33,417 nucleotides of DNA, taken from positions 1 to 33,417 of the forward strand of contig JAPPIT010000178.1 of assembly GCA_028820505.1 (NCBI GenBank), in the 5' to 3' direction. The notes beneath the pieces were generated by a model that was not told the origin of the DNA, searched no databases, and saw nothing but the letters and a program-made list of their open reading frames with translations. Position 1 is the first letter of the stretch. Every line of letters starts with the position of its first letter. Origin of the DNA: Defluviicoccus sp. GTDB lineage: Bacteria; Pseudomonadota; Alphaproteobacteria; MPNO01. The position numbers were made by a program, and so were the translations under genes. Below, piece by piece: positions 22,972 to 33,245 of this stretch.

Positions 22972-24285
22972 TCAGCGCATGGCCGCCGGGAGGATGGTGA
23001 CGATCCCGGGAAAGATCATCAAGAGGGCGATCAGGACGAGCTGGATCCCGACGATGGGAACCGCCGCGCGATAGATTTCGCCCATGCTCAGCCTCGGCTG
23101 AACGCCTTTCATCACGAACAGCAGCACCCCGAAGGGCGGCGTGATCCCGGCGAGCTCGAGCTGCACGAGGATCAGGATCGAGAACCAGATCGGATCGAGC
23201 CCGAGCGCCAGCACCAGCGGCATGAAGACGGGGATCGAGACCATCATGATCGAGATCGTGTCGATGAAGCAGCCGAGTATCAGCACCATCAGCTGCATGA
23301 TGATCACCATCGCCACGGGCGAGAGATCCAGCTCGGCCACCGCGTCGACCAGCGAGGAGGTCGAGCCGGTGGCGGCGAGGATCTGCGAGAACCCCGCCGA
23401 TCCCACGATCACCAGCAGCATCATCGACGTCGTGATGGTGGTCGACATCAGGGCCGTCTTCACCGCCTCCCAGGTGAGGCGGCGATAGCAGGCGGCGATG
23501 ACGATGGTCGCGACCACCCCCATGGCGGCGGCCTCCGACGGCGTGGCGATCCCCATGAAGATGAAGCCCGTCACGACGATTATCAGGCTGAACAGCGGCG
23601 CGACGCGGAGCAGGCTCCACAATTTTTCCGCCAGCGTCATCGGCGGGGCAATATAGGGTGGGGCGAGATGCGGCTGCAGCTTCGCCCGCACGGTGAAATA
23701 GGCGAAGTAGAGCGCGGCCAGCACCAGCCCCGGCAGCAACCCGGCGAGCAGCAGCTTGGCGATCGACACCTTGGCGAGCGCGCCGAGCAGCACGCCAAGC
23801 GCGCTGGGCGGGATCAGAACCGCGAGCCCGCCGCCGGCGAGGATGGCGCCGACGGAGAATTCGGAGCGGTACTCGCGCTTGCCCATCTCGGGCACCAGGG
23901 TGGAGCCCAGCATGGCGACCGACGCCATGCTGGCGCCGCTCAGCGCGCCGAACAGGGTCCCTCCACCGACCGCGGATACCGCGAGGCGGCCGGGCAGGCG
24001 CCCGATCCAGACATCCGCCGCGTCGACCGTCATGTTGGCGAGCCCGGTCCGCATCAGCAATTCGCCCATCAGGATGAACAGCGGAATCGGGATCAGCGCA
24101 AACTGGCCCACGGAGGAGAAGGCGCTGGTCGCCAGGAGGGACAGCGCGACCTCGCCGCCCATGAAGAAGTAGAGCCCGAGGATGTTGAGGGTAAGAAAGC
24201 CGAAAGCGACCGGCATGCCGCTCGCCAGCACGACGGCGAGCAGCACGAAGAACAGCAGCAGGAGCAGCGACCAGTCGAGCTCCAT
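22972..24285 (-). CDS. dctM: TRAP transporter large permease DctM
   Basis: This 437-residue membrane protein has about 12 hydrophobic segments and DctM features: LASGMPVAFGFLTLN near the N-terminus, GTLFGALSGASMASVAMLGS, VLIPPSALGVLLG and a C-terminal GITPPFGVLLFVMKG. It carries the ion-coupled translocation pathway. DctQ is encoded 10 bp upstream. The ATG start is clear. Confidence 0.92.
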   Translation of the reverse strand: MELDWSLLLLLFFVLLAVVLASGMPVAFGFLTLNILGLYFFMGGEVALSLLATSAFSSVGQFALIPIPLFILMGELLMRTGLANMTVDAADVWIGRLPGRLAVSAVGGGTLFGALSGASMASVAMLGSTLVPEMGKREYRSEFSVGAILAGGGLAVLIPPSALGVLLGALAKVSIAKLLLAGLLPGLVLAALYFAYFTVRAKLQPHLAPPYIAPPMTLAEKLWSLLRVAPLFSLIIVVTGFIFMGIATPSEAAAMGVVATIVIAACYRRLTWEAVKTALMSTTITTSMMLLVIVGSAGFSQILAATGSTSSLVDAVAELDLSPVAMVIIMQLMVLILGCFIDTISIMMVSIPVFMPLVLALGLDPIWFSILILVQLELAGITPPFGVLLFVMKGVQPRLSMGEIYRAAVPIVGIQLVLIALLMIFPGIVTILPAAMR

Positions 24286-24295
24286 TGCGCGGCCC

Positions 24296-24838
24296 TCAGG
24301 TTCCGCCGAGCGGGCCGGCGCCGTGCCCGCCGCTCGCCCTCAGCGTCGCTTCGGGGTCGCGCTCGCCGAGATAGGTCAGGAGCCGCACGAGGAAGGCGAG
24401 AGTGAGCGCCGCGCTGCCGAAAGGCACCGCGATATAGGGGTAGATGCGCGAGATGTTCCAGATCCGCCCCATCTTCACGTCGTTCTGGGCGTATTCGACC
24501 GCCGCAATCCCGGTACGCCACGCGAGTATGGCGCAGACGATCAACCCGACGACGGAGACGACGACACCGATCGCCCGCTGCGGCCGGGGGCCCAGGGCGT
24601 CGATCAGGATCTCGACCCGCACATGGCGGTCGCAGAGCAGGATCCAGGGAGCGGCGAGAAAGGTCATCCAGACCAGCGAATACTCGGAAAGGTCGAACGC
24701 CCAGGGCGCGGCCCAGCCGAACAGGTTTCGCGTCACCACGTCATAGGTGATCCAGAAGCTCATCGCGAGGATGAGCAGGGCGCAAAAATAGGCGAGCCAC
24801 CGAGCCGGCCGTTCGACCAGCCTTGCGATGCCTTTCAC
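24296..24838 (-). CDS. dctQ: TRAP transporter small permease DctQ
   Basis: This 180-residue protein has four predicted transmembrane helices and the DctQ pattern (SFWITYDVVTRNLFGWAAPW, then WILLCDRHVRVEI). The small subunit partners DctM in the membrane. The start is GTG 24838, and palindrome C2 ends about 10 bp upstream of it, very close to the translation start. Length is normal. Confidence 0.9.
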   Translation of the reverse strand: MKGIARLVERPARWLAYFCALLILAMSFWITYDVVTRNLFGWAAPWAFDLSEYSLVWMTFLAAPWILLCDRHVRVEILIDALGPRPQRAIGVVVSVVGLIVCAILAWRTGIAAVEYAQNDVKMGRIWNISRIYPYIAVPFGSAALTLAFLVRLLTYLGERDPEATLRASGGHGAGPLGGT

Positions 24839-24848
24839 CGTCTACATC

Positions 24849-24943
24849 CCGTCCCTCGATACGGCGCTCGCGCCTACTCGGGATGAGGGAAAGCGAAGAA
24901 TCCCTCACCCTGAGTAGCCGCGAAGCGGCGTATCGAAGGGCGG
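24849..24943. repeat. Family C palindrome, copy C2, inside a TRAP operon
   Basis: The outer and inner paired segments match C1. The local hairpins differ in sequence but are intact: GGCGC-TC-GCGCC in one arm and, on the minus strand, GCCGC-TTC-GCGGC in the other. It fills the gap between the dctP stop (24949) and the dctQ start (24838), within what should be one transcript. Confidence 0.92.
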
Positions 24944-24948
24944 CGTCC

Positions 24949-25971
24949 CTACGCCGCCGCCTTGTCGAACAGGGCCTTGAGCCTCGCGCCGTTCTCCGGC
25001 GACTGCTTGAGGATCTTGGCCCACAGCTTCTCTTCGGTCAGGTCGACGAACTTCTTGGCGTCGGCCGGGGGCAGTTCGACGATCTTGAGCCCGTGCTTCT
25101 TCATCACCGCGTGTTCCTCGTCGCGGGTCTTCTTGCACCACGCCTCGCCGATCTTGTCGGCCGAACGCGACGCCTTGATCAGGATGTCCTGCAACTCGCT
25201 GGGCAGCTTCTTGAAGCTGTTCGGGTTGACGAGGTGGGTCGAGCGCAGCGTGTAGAAGGTCGGCGAGACGATGTACTTGGCGTGCTCGTAGAACTTGAAG
25301 TCGAGCAGGCCGAGGTCCGGCCAGCCGAGCCCGTCGACCACGCCCCGCTCCATCGAGGTATAGGCCTCGGCCGGAGCCACGGTGACCGGCACCGAGCCGA
25401 GCGCTTCGAGGATCGGGTCGTAGAGCGGGATCGAGCGGATCTTCCTTCCCTTGAAGGTCGACAGATCGGTCGGGTTGAACGTGACCTGGAACACATAGCC
25501 CACGCCGCTCATCGGGATGCCGAGCAGCATCACGCCCCGCTTCTTCATCAGGATGTCGGCATAGGCGTCCAGCACGCCGACCTCGCGCAGCCGTTCGATC
25601 GAGGCAGTGCCGCTCGCGAGCGAGATCGACGACGGCATGGCGCCCGCGAAATAGGCGTTGGCCGAATGGCTCATGTCGAACACGCCCTTGGCGACCGCCT
25701 CGGGCGCATCGAAGCCGCTGATCACCTCCGAACCGCCGGCGTATTCGATCTTGAGCTCGCCGCCCGACATCCGATCCACCTCGGCTGCGAGGAAGTCGTA
25801 GCACTTGCCCCAGACCGTCTTGCGGTTGATGATCGTGATGTAGCGCAGCTTGTGTTTCGGCTTGGCGATCGCCGGGAATCCGGCGATGGCGCCGCCGGCC
25901 GCTACGGTTGCCGCCGCGGTCGTCTTGACGAACTTTCTGCGCGAGAGAGCGCCCCCTGTTTTCTCGGTCAC
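24949..25971 (-). CDS. dctP: TRAP transporter substrate-binding protein DctP (Tat signal)
   Basis: This 340-residue periplasmic solute-binding protein has a twin-arginine signal (LSRRKFVKTTAAATVAAGG) and ALA-type cleavage before KPKHKLRY, so it is exported folded. The middle region FKGRKIRSIPLYDPILEALG, with its arginines, is the DctP ligand-binding segment. I chose GTG 25971 because GGAGG lies 5 nt upstream on the minus strand; a GTG at 25983 is the alternative. It is the first gene of the operon dctP-dctQ-dctM-amidohydrolase-SDR. The ligand is likely a carboxylate; identity unknown. Confidence 0.9.
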   Translation of the reverse strand: MTEKTGGALSRRKFVKTTAAATVAAGGAIAGFPAIAKPKHKLRYITIINRKTVWGKCYDFLAAEVDRMSGGELKIEYAGGSEVISGFDAPEAVAKGVFDMSHSANAYFAGAMPSSISLASGTASIERLREVGVLDAYADILMKKRGVMLLGIPMSGVGYVFQVTFNPTDLSTFKGRKIRSIPLYDPILEALGSVPVTVAPAEAYTSMERGVVDGLGWPDLGLLDFKFYEHAKYIVSPTFYTLRSTHLVNPNSFKKLPSELQDILIKASRSADKIGEAWCKKTRDEEHAVMKKHGLKIVELPPADAKKFVDLTEEKLWAKILKQSPENGARLKALFDKAAA

Positions 25972-26078
25972 CGTTTCCTCCACATTGACGGTTTCGTTCG
26001 ACTTGCGGACCCCCGACGGGGCGTTCCGCCCGGAATGTTAGAGGATGGCCGCTGTCGGCTCCACCCGTGGCGGCGCGC

Positions 26079-26833
26079 TTAGCGCCAGCCGCCGCCGCCG
26101 TTCGCGTAGACCGTGTCGGCGGTCATGAAGCGGCAGGCGTCGGAACAGAGGAACAGGACGAGCTCGCCGATCTCCTCCGGCGTTCCGAAGCGCTTCATCG
26201 GCACGTCCTCCAGCATCCTCTGCGCGAGTTCGGGCGAGGTTGCGGCGGCGGCCTGGAAGGGCGTGTCGATCGGGCCGGGGGAGATCGAGAGCGCGCGGAT
26301 GCCCCGGTCCGCGAACTCGCGCGCGACGCCCATGGTCATCGTGACCACCGCGCCCTTGGCCGAGGCGTAGTGGACCGAGTGCCCCGGCCCGCCGCGGCGG
26401 TGCGCCATGCTCGCCATGTTGACGATCGTGCCCGCGCCGCGTTCCAGCATGTGGGGGAGCACCGCCTGCATCGCATGGAAGGTGCCGTCGACGTTGAGCG
26501 CGTAGGTCTCGCGCCAGAGCGCGGCGTCGATGTCGAGGAAGGGCGAGCGGCGGCCCGCCGCGCCGGCGCTGTTGAACAGGAAGTCGATGCCGCCGAAGGC
26601 ATCGATCCCCGCCGCCACCGCCGCGTCCACCGCCGCGCGGTCGGTCACGTCGGCCGCGACCGCGATGGCGGTCTTGCCCGCCGCCGTCTCCGCCGCCCCG
26701 GCGGCGTCGACGTCGGAGGCGACGACATTGGCGCCCTCGCGGGCGAATATCTCCGCCGTCGCCCGGCCGATGCCGCTCGCCGCGCCGGTGATCAGGACGG
26801 TCCTGCCTTGGAAATAGTCGGGCGTCTTCGCCA

Positions 26834-26834
<1 letters not shown>
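26079..26834 (-). CDS. SDR-family oxidoreductase
   Basis: This 251-residue short-chain dehydrogenase has ITGAASGIG, NSAGAAGRR in the NNAG position, a serine in NMASMAH and YASAK as catalytic Tyr-x3-Lys. An aspartate ending strand two (VVASDVDA) suggests NAD(H). It starts at ATG 26834, overlapping the glnS stop by one base (TGATG), with GGAGG in front, so it is translationally coupled to glnS. The link with tRNA charging looks positional, not functional. Confidence 0.9.
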
Positions 26835-28534
<1,700 letters not shown>

Positions 28535-28581
28535 TTCTCACCAAGGGCCGAAGAGGGACCCGCACCGCCGCCGCCCCCCAC

Positions 28582-28694
28582 CGTCATGCCCGGACCTGTT
28601 CCGGGCATCCACGTGCCTCCGCCGCCTCGCCCGCTCCCGGCGCGCACCGCGATGCCGCAAGACGTGGATGCCCGGAACAAGTCCGGGCATGACG
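28582..28694. repeat. Family B double-hairpin palindrome, copy B1
   Basis: The 32-bp arms at 28582-28613 and 28663-28694 have one mismatch (compatible with a G-U pair) around a 49-nt loop. Each arm has a hairpin of ATGCCCGGA and TCCGGGCAT. The loop, read on the minus strand, starts TCTTGCGGCAT and ends GGCGGCGGAGGCA, which matches the loop of B2 on the plus strand, so the copies are inverted relative to each other. It lies upstream of glnS and downstream of the oxygenase beta gene. Confidence 0.95.
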
Positions 28695-28787
28695 ACAATG
28701 GGTCAGGTGGCGGAGGATGCCCGCGCCGAAAGTCCGAACCGGACGGCAATGGACTCGTTCCGGGGTGACGGTCGCGGGAAATGCGGG

Positions 28788-29324
28788 CTAGAGCCACCAC
28801 TGGATGACGTATTCGTAGGGCCCCTCCCGGTTCACCAGATCGACCCGCTGCAGGGCGATCCTGTAGCCCTCCGCCGTCTTCTTCAGGTAATGGCGGTATT
28901 TGCCGGTGAAGTTGCGGATGTCGTAACGCAGATATTCCGCGCAGTGGAAGCGCGAGCGCACGACCACGTCGCCGTTCGGGTCCTCGGATTCGACAATCAC
29001 GTTGGAGACCACGTGGCACAGCCGGTTCTCCGGCGCCTGGCTGTGCGCCTGCGGATGGTTGTTCCGGCGGATCCGCATCGTCATCATGTCGAGGTTTTCC
29101 CAGAAGATGTTGGGAACCCCCTCGCCGTCCTCCTGGTCTTCGCTGACCGGCATCCAGTAATGCCCGTCCTCGGCGAACAGCGTGAGCCATTCGTCCCACC
29201 GCTTCTCGTCGAGGATTTCCGCCTGGCGGTAGAGGAACCGCTCCACCGCGAGCTGGGTCTCGATGCTCACCTTGGCGGACGAGAATCGGTCGCCCGCCGC
29301 CAGCTTTTCCGCCGCTTCGCCCAT
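28788..29324 (-). CDS. Aromatic ring-hydroxylating oxygenase, beta subunit (second system)
   Basis: This 178-residue SnoaL-like small subunit has the typical N-terminal helix (VERFLYRQAEILDEKRWDEW), followed by LFAEDGHYWMPV, and the C-terminal strands YRIALQRVDLVNREG and a WWL ending. It is closer to the standard toluene/biphenyl-type beta subunits than the first system. It starts 4 bp after the alpha stop on the same strand. Confidence 0.92.
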   Translation of the reverse strand: MGEAAEKLAAGDRFSSAKVSIETQLAVERFLYRQAEILDEKRWDEWLTLFAEDGHYWMPVSEDQEDGEGVPNIFWENLDMMTMRIRRNNHPQAHSQAPENRLCHVVSNVIVESEDPNGDVVVRSRFHCAEYLRYDIRNFTGKYRHYLKKTAEGYRIALQRVDLVNREGPYEYVIQWWL

Positions 29325-29328
29325 CGCC

Positions 29329-30654
29329 CTACGCCCCCGCGCCGTTGGCGGTCATGTAGTCGCGCCACGCGTGCATCATCGAGCGCATGGGAAGCTCGCT
29401 CATCGAGGACGGCGCGGAATACATGATCCCGCCTTCCTCAGTGTCCTGGCCGGCATTGCGGTGGAAGCTCACCCACTCGATAGCGTTGCTCTCCAGCCCG
29501 TGCTGGCATTTCCACCAGTTGAACAAATCGTCGGCGTTGACCATCGTCGAGGGCGAGTTCACCAGGTAGTAGTAGGCGAGCGAGCGCTGGTAGATCGCTT
29601 CGGGCGCGCCCTTGAGGCGGAAATGCCAGATCTCGCTCAACGTCCGGTCGGGACCGATCGGACGGATGGTCCGGAGCTGCTGCAGCGGCGGCTGGACCGA
29701 GTTGCACGGGTAGAGCAGCACGTGATGGAGGTCGACGCCGAGGATCTCCTCGGCCTTCTCCTCGCCGTAGGACGCATACATGCGCTCGACATATTCGTTG
29801 GTGTCGGGATCGTCCGGGCGGAGCCCCATATAGCCTTCCAGCGTGCAATGGCCCTGCGGGAGGCCGGTGGTGCCGAACTTGTCCCAGCCGTCGATCCCGT
29901 GGCGCACGAAGTCCGACAGGAAGCCGTAGGACATCGGCGGCTGCTTGCCGTCCTTCTTCATCTCGTTCTCGACGCTGCGCGCCGCCGCGCCGGTCGACTC
30001 GTGCGTCGCGCCGGGATGCGAGGCGTCGATCTGATTCTCCAGAAAGAGCTTCCAGTTGGACTGCTGGATCATGTGGAAGCAGTCGCCCACCACCTCGATC
30101 TCGCCGTCGGGCGAGCGGTCCACGAGCTGGTCCAGCGCCAGCCCGGCGCGCCCCAGATGGGTCTTCAGATCGGGCCCGTCCTCGGCCAGCGAGGCGAACC
30201 AGAAGCCGCGATAGTTGTCGGCCCGCGGCGCCTTCCGGATGTGGAAATCGGGGCTCGACATGTCGAACCGCGTGCCCTCGTAGCCCTTGGCGCCCGGCAC
30301 GCTTTCCAGCCTGCCGTCGAGCTCGAACATCCAGGCGTGGTAGGAGCAGCGGAACAGCTTGCCCGCGTTGCCCTTGCGCGCCGAGCAGATCTGCGCGCCG
30401 CGATGCGGGCAGCGGTTGTAGAGCACGTTGATCTCGCCGTTCCAGTCGCGGGTCATCATCATCGGCTGGCGCCCGACGCGGGCGAGATAGTAGTCGCCCG
30501 GGTTCTTCACCTGGCTCTCGTGGCCGATATAGATCCACAGCCGCTCGAAGATCCGCTCCATCTCCAGATCGAAGATTTCGGGGTCCACATAGGCCTTGCG
30601 GTGCACCCGGTCCGGTTCGACCAGGGCGGCAATCTCGCTTTCTGACCAAGTCAT
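29329..30654 (-). CDS. Aromatic ring-hydroxylating oxygenase, alpha (Rieske) subunit (second system)
   Basis: This 441-residue Rieske oxygenase alpha subunit has cluster ligands C82-x-H84 and C103-x2-H106 and iron site N207-x2-D210-x2-H213-x4-H218 (ENQIDASHPGATH). The later segment NADDLFNWWKCQ probably provides the third carboxylate ligand and matches the common DD-x-E/N-x-W pattern. ATG 30654 (MTWSESE) has GGAGAGAAGAG before it; the longer upstream frame covers the divergent SDR. Ferredoxin and reductase genes are again missing nearby. It differs strongly from the first alpha subunit, so the two systems probably act on different substrates. Confidence 0.93.
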   Translation of the reverse strand: MTWSESEIAALVEPDRVHRKAYVDPEIFDLEMERIFERLWIYIGHESQVKNPGDYYLARVGRQPMMMTRDWNGEINVLYNRCPHRGAQICSARKGNAGKLFRCSYHAWMFELDGRLESVPGAKGYEGTRFDMSSPDFHIRKAPRADNYRGFWFASLAEDGPDLKTHLGRAGLALDQLVDRSPDGEIEVVGDCFHMIQQSNWKLFLENQIDASHPGATHESTGAAARSVENEMKKDGKQPPMSYGFLSDFVRHGIDGWDKFGTTGLPQGHCTLEGYMGLRPDDPDTNEYVERMYASYGEEKAEEILGVDLHHVLLYPCNSVQPPLQQLRTIRPIGPDRTLSEIWHFRLKGAPEAIYQRSLAYYYLVNSPSTMVNADDLFNWWKCQHGLESNAIEWVSFHRNAGQDTEEGGIMYSAPSSMSELPMRSMMHAWRDYMTANGAGA

Positions 30655-30700
30655 CTCTTCTCTCCCTCGGGCCGCGCGATCATTGCGGCTCGCCCCGCAA

Positions 30701-30729
30701 TTGACTAGAGCATTTTCGCCGGAAATGGA
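30701..30729 (+). promoter_or_regulatory. Possible promoter of the SDR gene
   Basis: TTGACT at 30701-30706 matches a -35 hexamer well. The best -10 at 17-nt spacing is poor (AATGGA, 30724-30729). It lies in the 100-bp divergent region between the second oxygenase and the SDR. Tentative. Confidence 0.2.
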
Positions 30730-30754
30730 ATCCATCCAGGGGGAGAACGGGACA

Positions 30755-31537
30755 GTGGCCGATTTCGACGACCGTGCGGTGCTTATCACCGGCCCGGCCA
30801 AGGGCATGGGGGCTCAGATCACGCGGCGTTTCGCGGAGGAAGGGGCGGACCTCGTGCTGGCCGGGCGGGATACCGATGCCATCGCCCCCGTCGCCGGGGA
30901 GGCGAAGGCGATGGGCCGCGGCGCGATTGTCGTGTCCTGCGACGTGACCGACGCGAACGCGGTCGAGGCGGCCGTGCAGGCGGGCCTCGACGCCTACGGG
31001 AAGATCGACGTGCTGGTGAACGTCGCCGGCGGGACCGGCCCGCTGGGCGCGTCGTCCTGGGAGATCGAGCCCGCGGATTTCGACCGGATCGTCGAGCTCA
31101 ACATGAAGGGGGCCTGGCTCACCATGCGCGCGGCGATCCCGCACATGATCGAACGGCGCTACGGCAAGATCGTCAATGTCGGCGGCACGTTCGGGCTGCG
31201 CGGCCGCCAGGGCCGGATGGCCTACTCGGCGTCCAAATGGGGCTTGCGGGGGATCACCAAGTCGACCGCGCTCGAGGCCGGACCGCACAATATCAACGTC
31301 AACTGCGTCTGCCCCGGCATGGTCGACGGGCCGCGCTTCCGCAAGGTCTGCGCGGAACGCGCCGAGCGCCTCGGCATCTCGGTGGAGGAAGCGCGCCGGC
31401 AGCACGAGGACGAATACGCGCTGAAGCGGATCTCGACCGATTCCGACGTCGCCGAGGCGGTGCTCTTTTTCGCGAGCGACCGGGCCCGTAACATTACCGG
31501 CCAGGACCTCGCCGTGGACGGCGGCTGGGTGATATAG
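30755..31537 (+). CDS. SDR-family oxidoreductase
   Basis: This 260-residue short-chain dehydrogenase has ITGPAKGMG (TG-x3-G-x-G), NVAGGTGPLG, a serine-lacking NVGGTFG where N-V/I-S-S is usual, and YSASK as catalytic Tyr-x3-Lys. I chose GTG 30755 because AGGGGGAG (30738-30745) sits 9 nt upstream; the ATG at 30725 lacks a ribosome binding site. It diverges from the second Rieske oxygenase, so a dihydrodiol dehydrogenase role is possible, but this is inference. The C-terminal NITGQDLAVDGGW is typical. The glycine at the catalytic serine position deserves a check. Confidence 0.88.
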   Translation: MADFDDRAVLITGPAKGMGAQITRRFAEEGADLVLAGRDTDAIAPVAGEAKAMGRGAIVVSCDVTDANAVEAAVQAGLDAYGKIDVLVNVAGGTGPLGASSWEIEPADFDRIVELNMKGAWLTMRAAIPHMIERRYGKIVNVGGTFGLRGRQGRMAYSASKWGLRGITKSTALEAGPHNINVNCVCPGMVDGPRFRKVCAERAERLGISVEEARRQHEDEYALKRISTDSDVAEAVLFFASDRARNITGQDLAVDGGWVI

Positions 31538-31582
31538 CGTCATGTTTCAGAGTTTCCTATTCATCTCCGTCGCGCCCTACCA

Positions 31583-31694
31583 CGTCATGCCCGGACTTGT
31601 TCCGGGCATCCACGTCTTGCAGCATTGCGCGATGAGCGGGCATGGGCGAAGCGGTGGAGGGACGTGGATGCCCGGAACAAGTCCGGGCATGACG
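31583..31694. repeat. Family B double-hairpin palindrome, copy B2
   Basis: A perfect 32-bp inverted repeat has arms at 31583-31614 and 31663-31694 around a 48-nt loop related to the inverted loop of B1. It lies in the 245-bp gap between the SDR and the cyclic amidohydrolase on the same strand, and could act as a terminator or transcript-stabilising structure, though no U-tract follows. Confidence 0.95.
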
Positions 31695-31782
31695 ACGTAT
31701 GGGAAAGGCTGGGCCGGAGGGACCGCGTGCCGACTCCGCGTGCGCAATCGAACTTCAGAAACGGGACACTAGGAGCGCTGCA

Positions 31783-33198
31783 ATGAAAACGGTCGATCTC
31801 CTGATCAAGGGCGGTTCGGTGGTCTCGCCGACCGCGACGATCGAGGCTGACATCGCGATCGACGGCGAACGCATCGTCGGCATCGCTTCGGGCGAGATGT
31901 CGCCCCCGGCGCGCGAGACGGTCGATGCCGGCGGCCTCCACGTCCTCCCCGGCGCGGTGGACAGCCACGTCCATTTCCGCGAGCCCGGTTACGACTACAA
32001 GGAGAACTGGGAGACCGGCACCGCGGCGGCGGCCTGCGGCGGCACGACGACGGTCTTCGAGATGCCGAACACCCATCCGCCGACCGGGTCGCTGGAGGCG
32101 CTGCGCGACAAGCAGGCGCGCGCGAAGCGGCAGGCCCATGTCGATTACGGTATCTACGGGCTCCTCGACGAGAACAATATCGACGTGCTCGAGGACCTGA
32201 CCCGCGCCGGGGTCAGCGGCTTCAAGTGCTTCATGGGGAACACCTTCGGCGACCTGCCGGCGCCGTCGGACGGCGCGATGCTGGAGGGGTTCGAGATCCT
32301 GGCGAGGCTCGGCATGCGCTGCACCGTCCACGCCGAGAACGCCTCGATCATGGCCAGGCGCGAGATCAAGATGAAGGAGGCCGGGCGCAACGACGCCCGC
32401 GCCCACCTCGCCGCGCGCCCGGAGATCTGCGCCGTCGAGGCGGTCGGCCGCGCGACCGCCTTCGCCGAGTGGACCGGCGCGCGTCTCCACATCGCGCACA
32501 AATCGTCGGCCGACGGGCTCGATCTCGTGCGCCGCGCCAAGTCGCGCGGCGTCGACGTGACGGTCGAGACCTGCCCGCAATACCTGATCTTCTCGGTCGA
32601 CGACATGGACGCGCTCGGGGGGCAGCTCCGCGTCAACCCGCCGATCCGGGAGAAACACCATGCCGAGGCGCTGTGGGCGGCGCTCCACGACGGGACGATC
32701 GACATGATCGCCACCGACCACGCGCCGCATCTGCCGGAAGAGAAGGCGTCGAACAGCATCTGGGAATGCGAATGCGGCTTCCCCGGCGTCGAGACCCAGA
32801 TGCCGATCATGCTGACCCAGGTGGCCGACGGGCGGCTGACGCTCAACCAGTATGTCGAGTGGTCGGCCGCGGCGCCGGCGCGGGCCTGGGGCTGCTACCC
32901 GCGCAAGGGGCTGATCGCGCCCGGCTCGGACGCCGACATCGCCATCGTCGATCTCGGCGCGGAGGGACGCATTTCCCGCGACGCTCTCCATTCCCGCAGC
33001 CACATGACGCCGTGGCACGGCTTCGAGACAACGGGGCGCGTGGTCCACACGCTGGTGCGCGGCCAGATCGTCGTCCGCGACGGCATCCTGGCGGGCACGC
33101 CGGGCTGGGGCCGTCCGGTGGTCCAGGACATGGCGCAGCCCGCGCCCCGCAACACCGACAAGACCACAGAAGCGATCACCGCCTACCGGTCGGATTAG
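31783..33198 (+). CDS. Dihydroorotase/allantoinase-family cyclic amidohydrolase
   Basis: This 471-residue enzyme hydrolyses cyclic amides. Visible site residues are D60-x-H62-x-H64-x-R66-E-P-G (the dihydroorotase/allantoinase signature), K148 in GVSGFKCFMG as the probable carboxylated lysine, H183 (TVHAEN), H239 (HIAHKSS) and D312 (ATDHAPH). The GFKCFMG segment leans toward allantoinase/hydantoinase-like members rather than PyrC, but I cannot separate these with confidence. ATG 31783 has AGGAG 7 nt upstream; the open frame before it runs toward repeat B2. It is single on this strand and convergent with the partial gene at the right edge. Confidence 0.88.
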   Translation: MKTVDLLIKGGSVVSPTATIEADIAIDGERIVGIASGEMSPPARETVDAGGLHVLPGAVDSHVHFREPGYDYKENWETGTAAAACGGTTTVFEMPNTHPPTGSLEALRDKQARAKRQAHVDYGIYGLLDENNIDVLEDLTRAGVSGFKCFMGNTFGDLPAPSDGAMLEGFEILARLGMRCTVHAENASIMARREIKMKEAGRNDARAHLAARPEICAVEAVGRATAFAEWTGARLHIAHKSSADGLDLVRRAKSRGVDVTVETCPQYLIFSVDDMDALGGQLRVNPPIREKHHAEALWAALHDGTIDMIATDHAPHLPEEKASNSIWECECGFPGVETQMPIMLTQVADGRLTLNQYVEWSAAAPARAWGCYPRKGLIAPGSDADIAIVDLGAEGRISRDALHSRSHMTPWHGFETTGRVVHTLVRGQIVVRDGILAGTPGWGRPVVQDMAQPAPRNTDKTTEAITAYRSD

Positions 33199-33203
33199 AC
33201 TTT

Positions 33204-33225
33204 GTCCGTTCCAGATAGAAGCGCC
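33204..33225 (+). repeat. Flank box of family A (copy 2)
   Basis: GTCCGTT, CCA, GATAGAAGCGCC; matches the minus-strand box at 5949-5970 at 19 of 22 positions. It is 20 nt before half-element A4 with a pyrimidine-rich spacer. Confidence 0.6.
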
Positions 33226-33245
33226 GTCTTCCTCGCTTCCTCACC

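Noticed and set aside
31615..31782. Rho-independent terminator at B2
   Set aside because: The palindrome is strong but no T-run follows either arm, so a terminator call is not supported.
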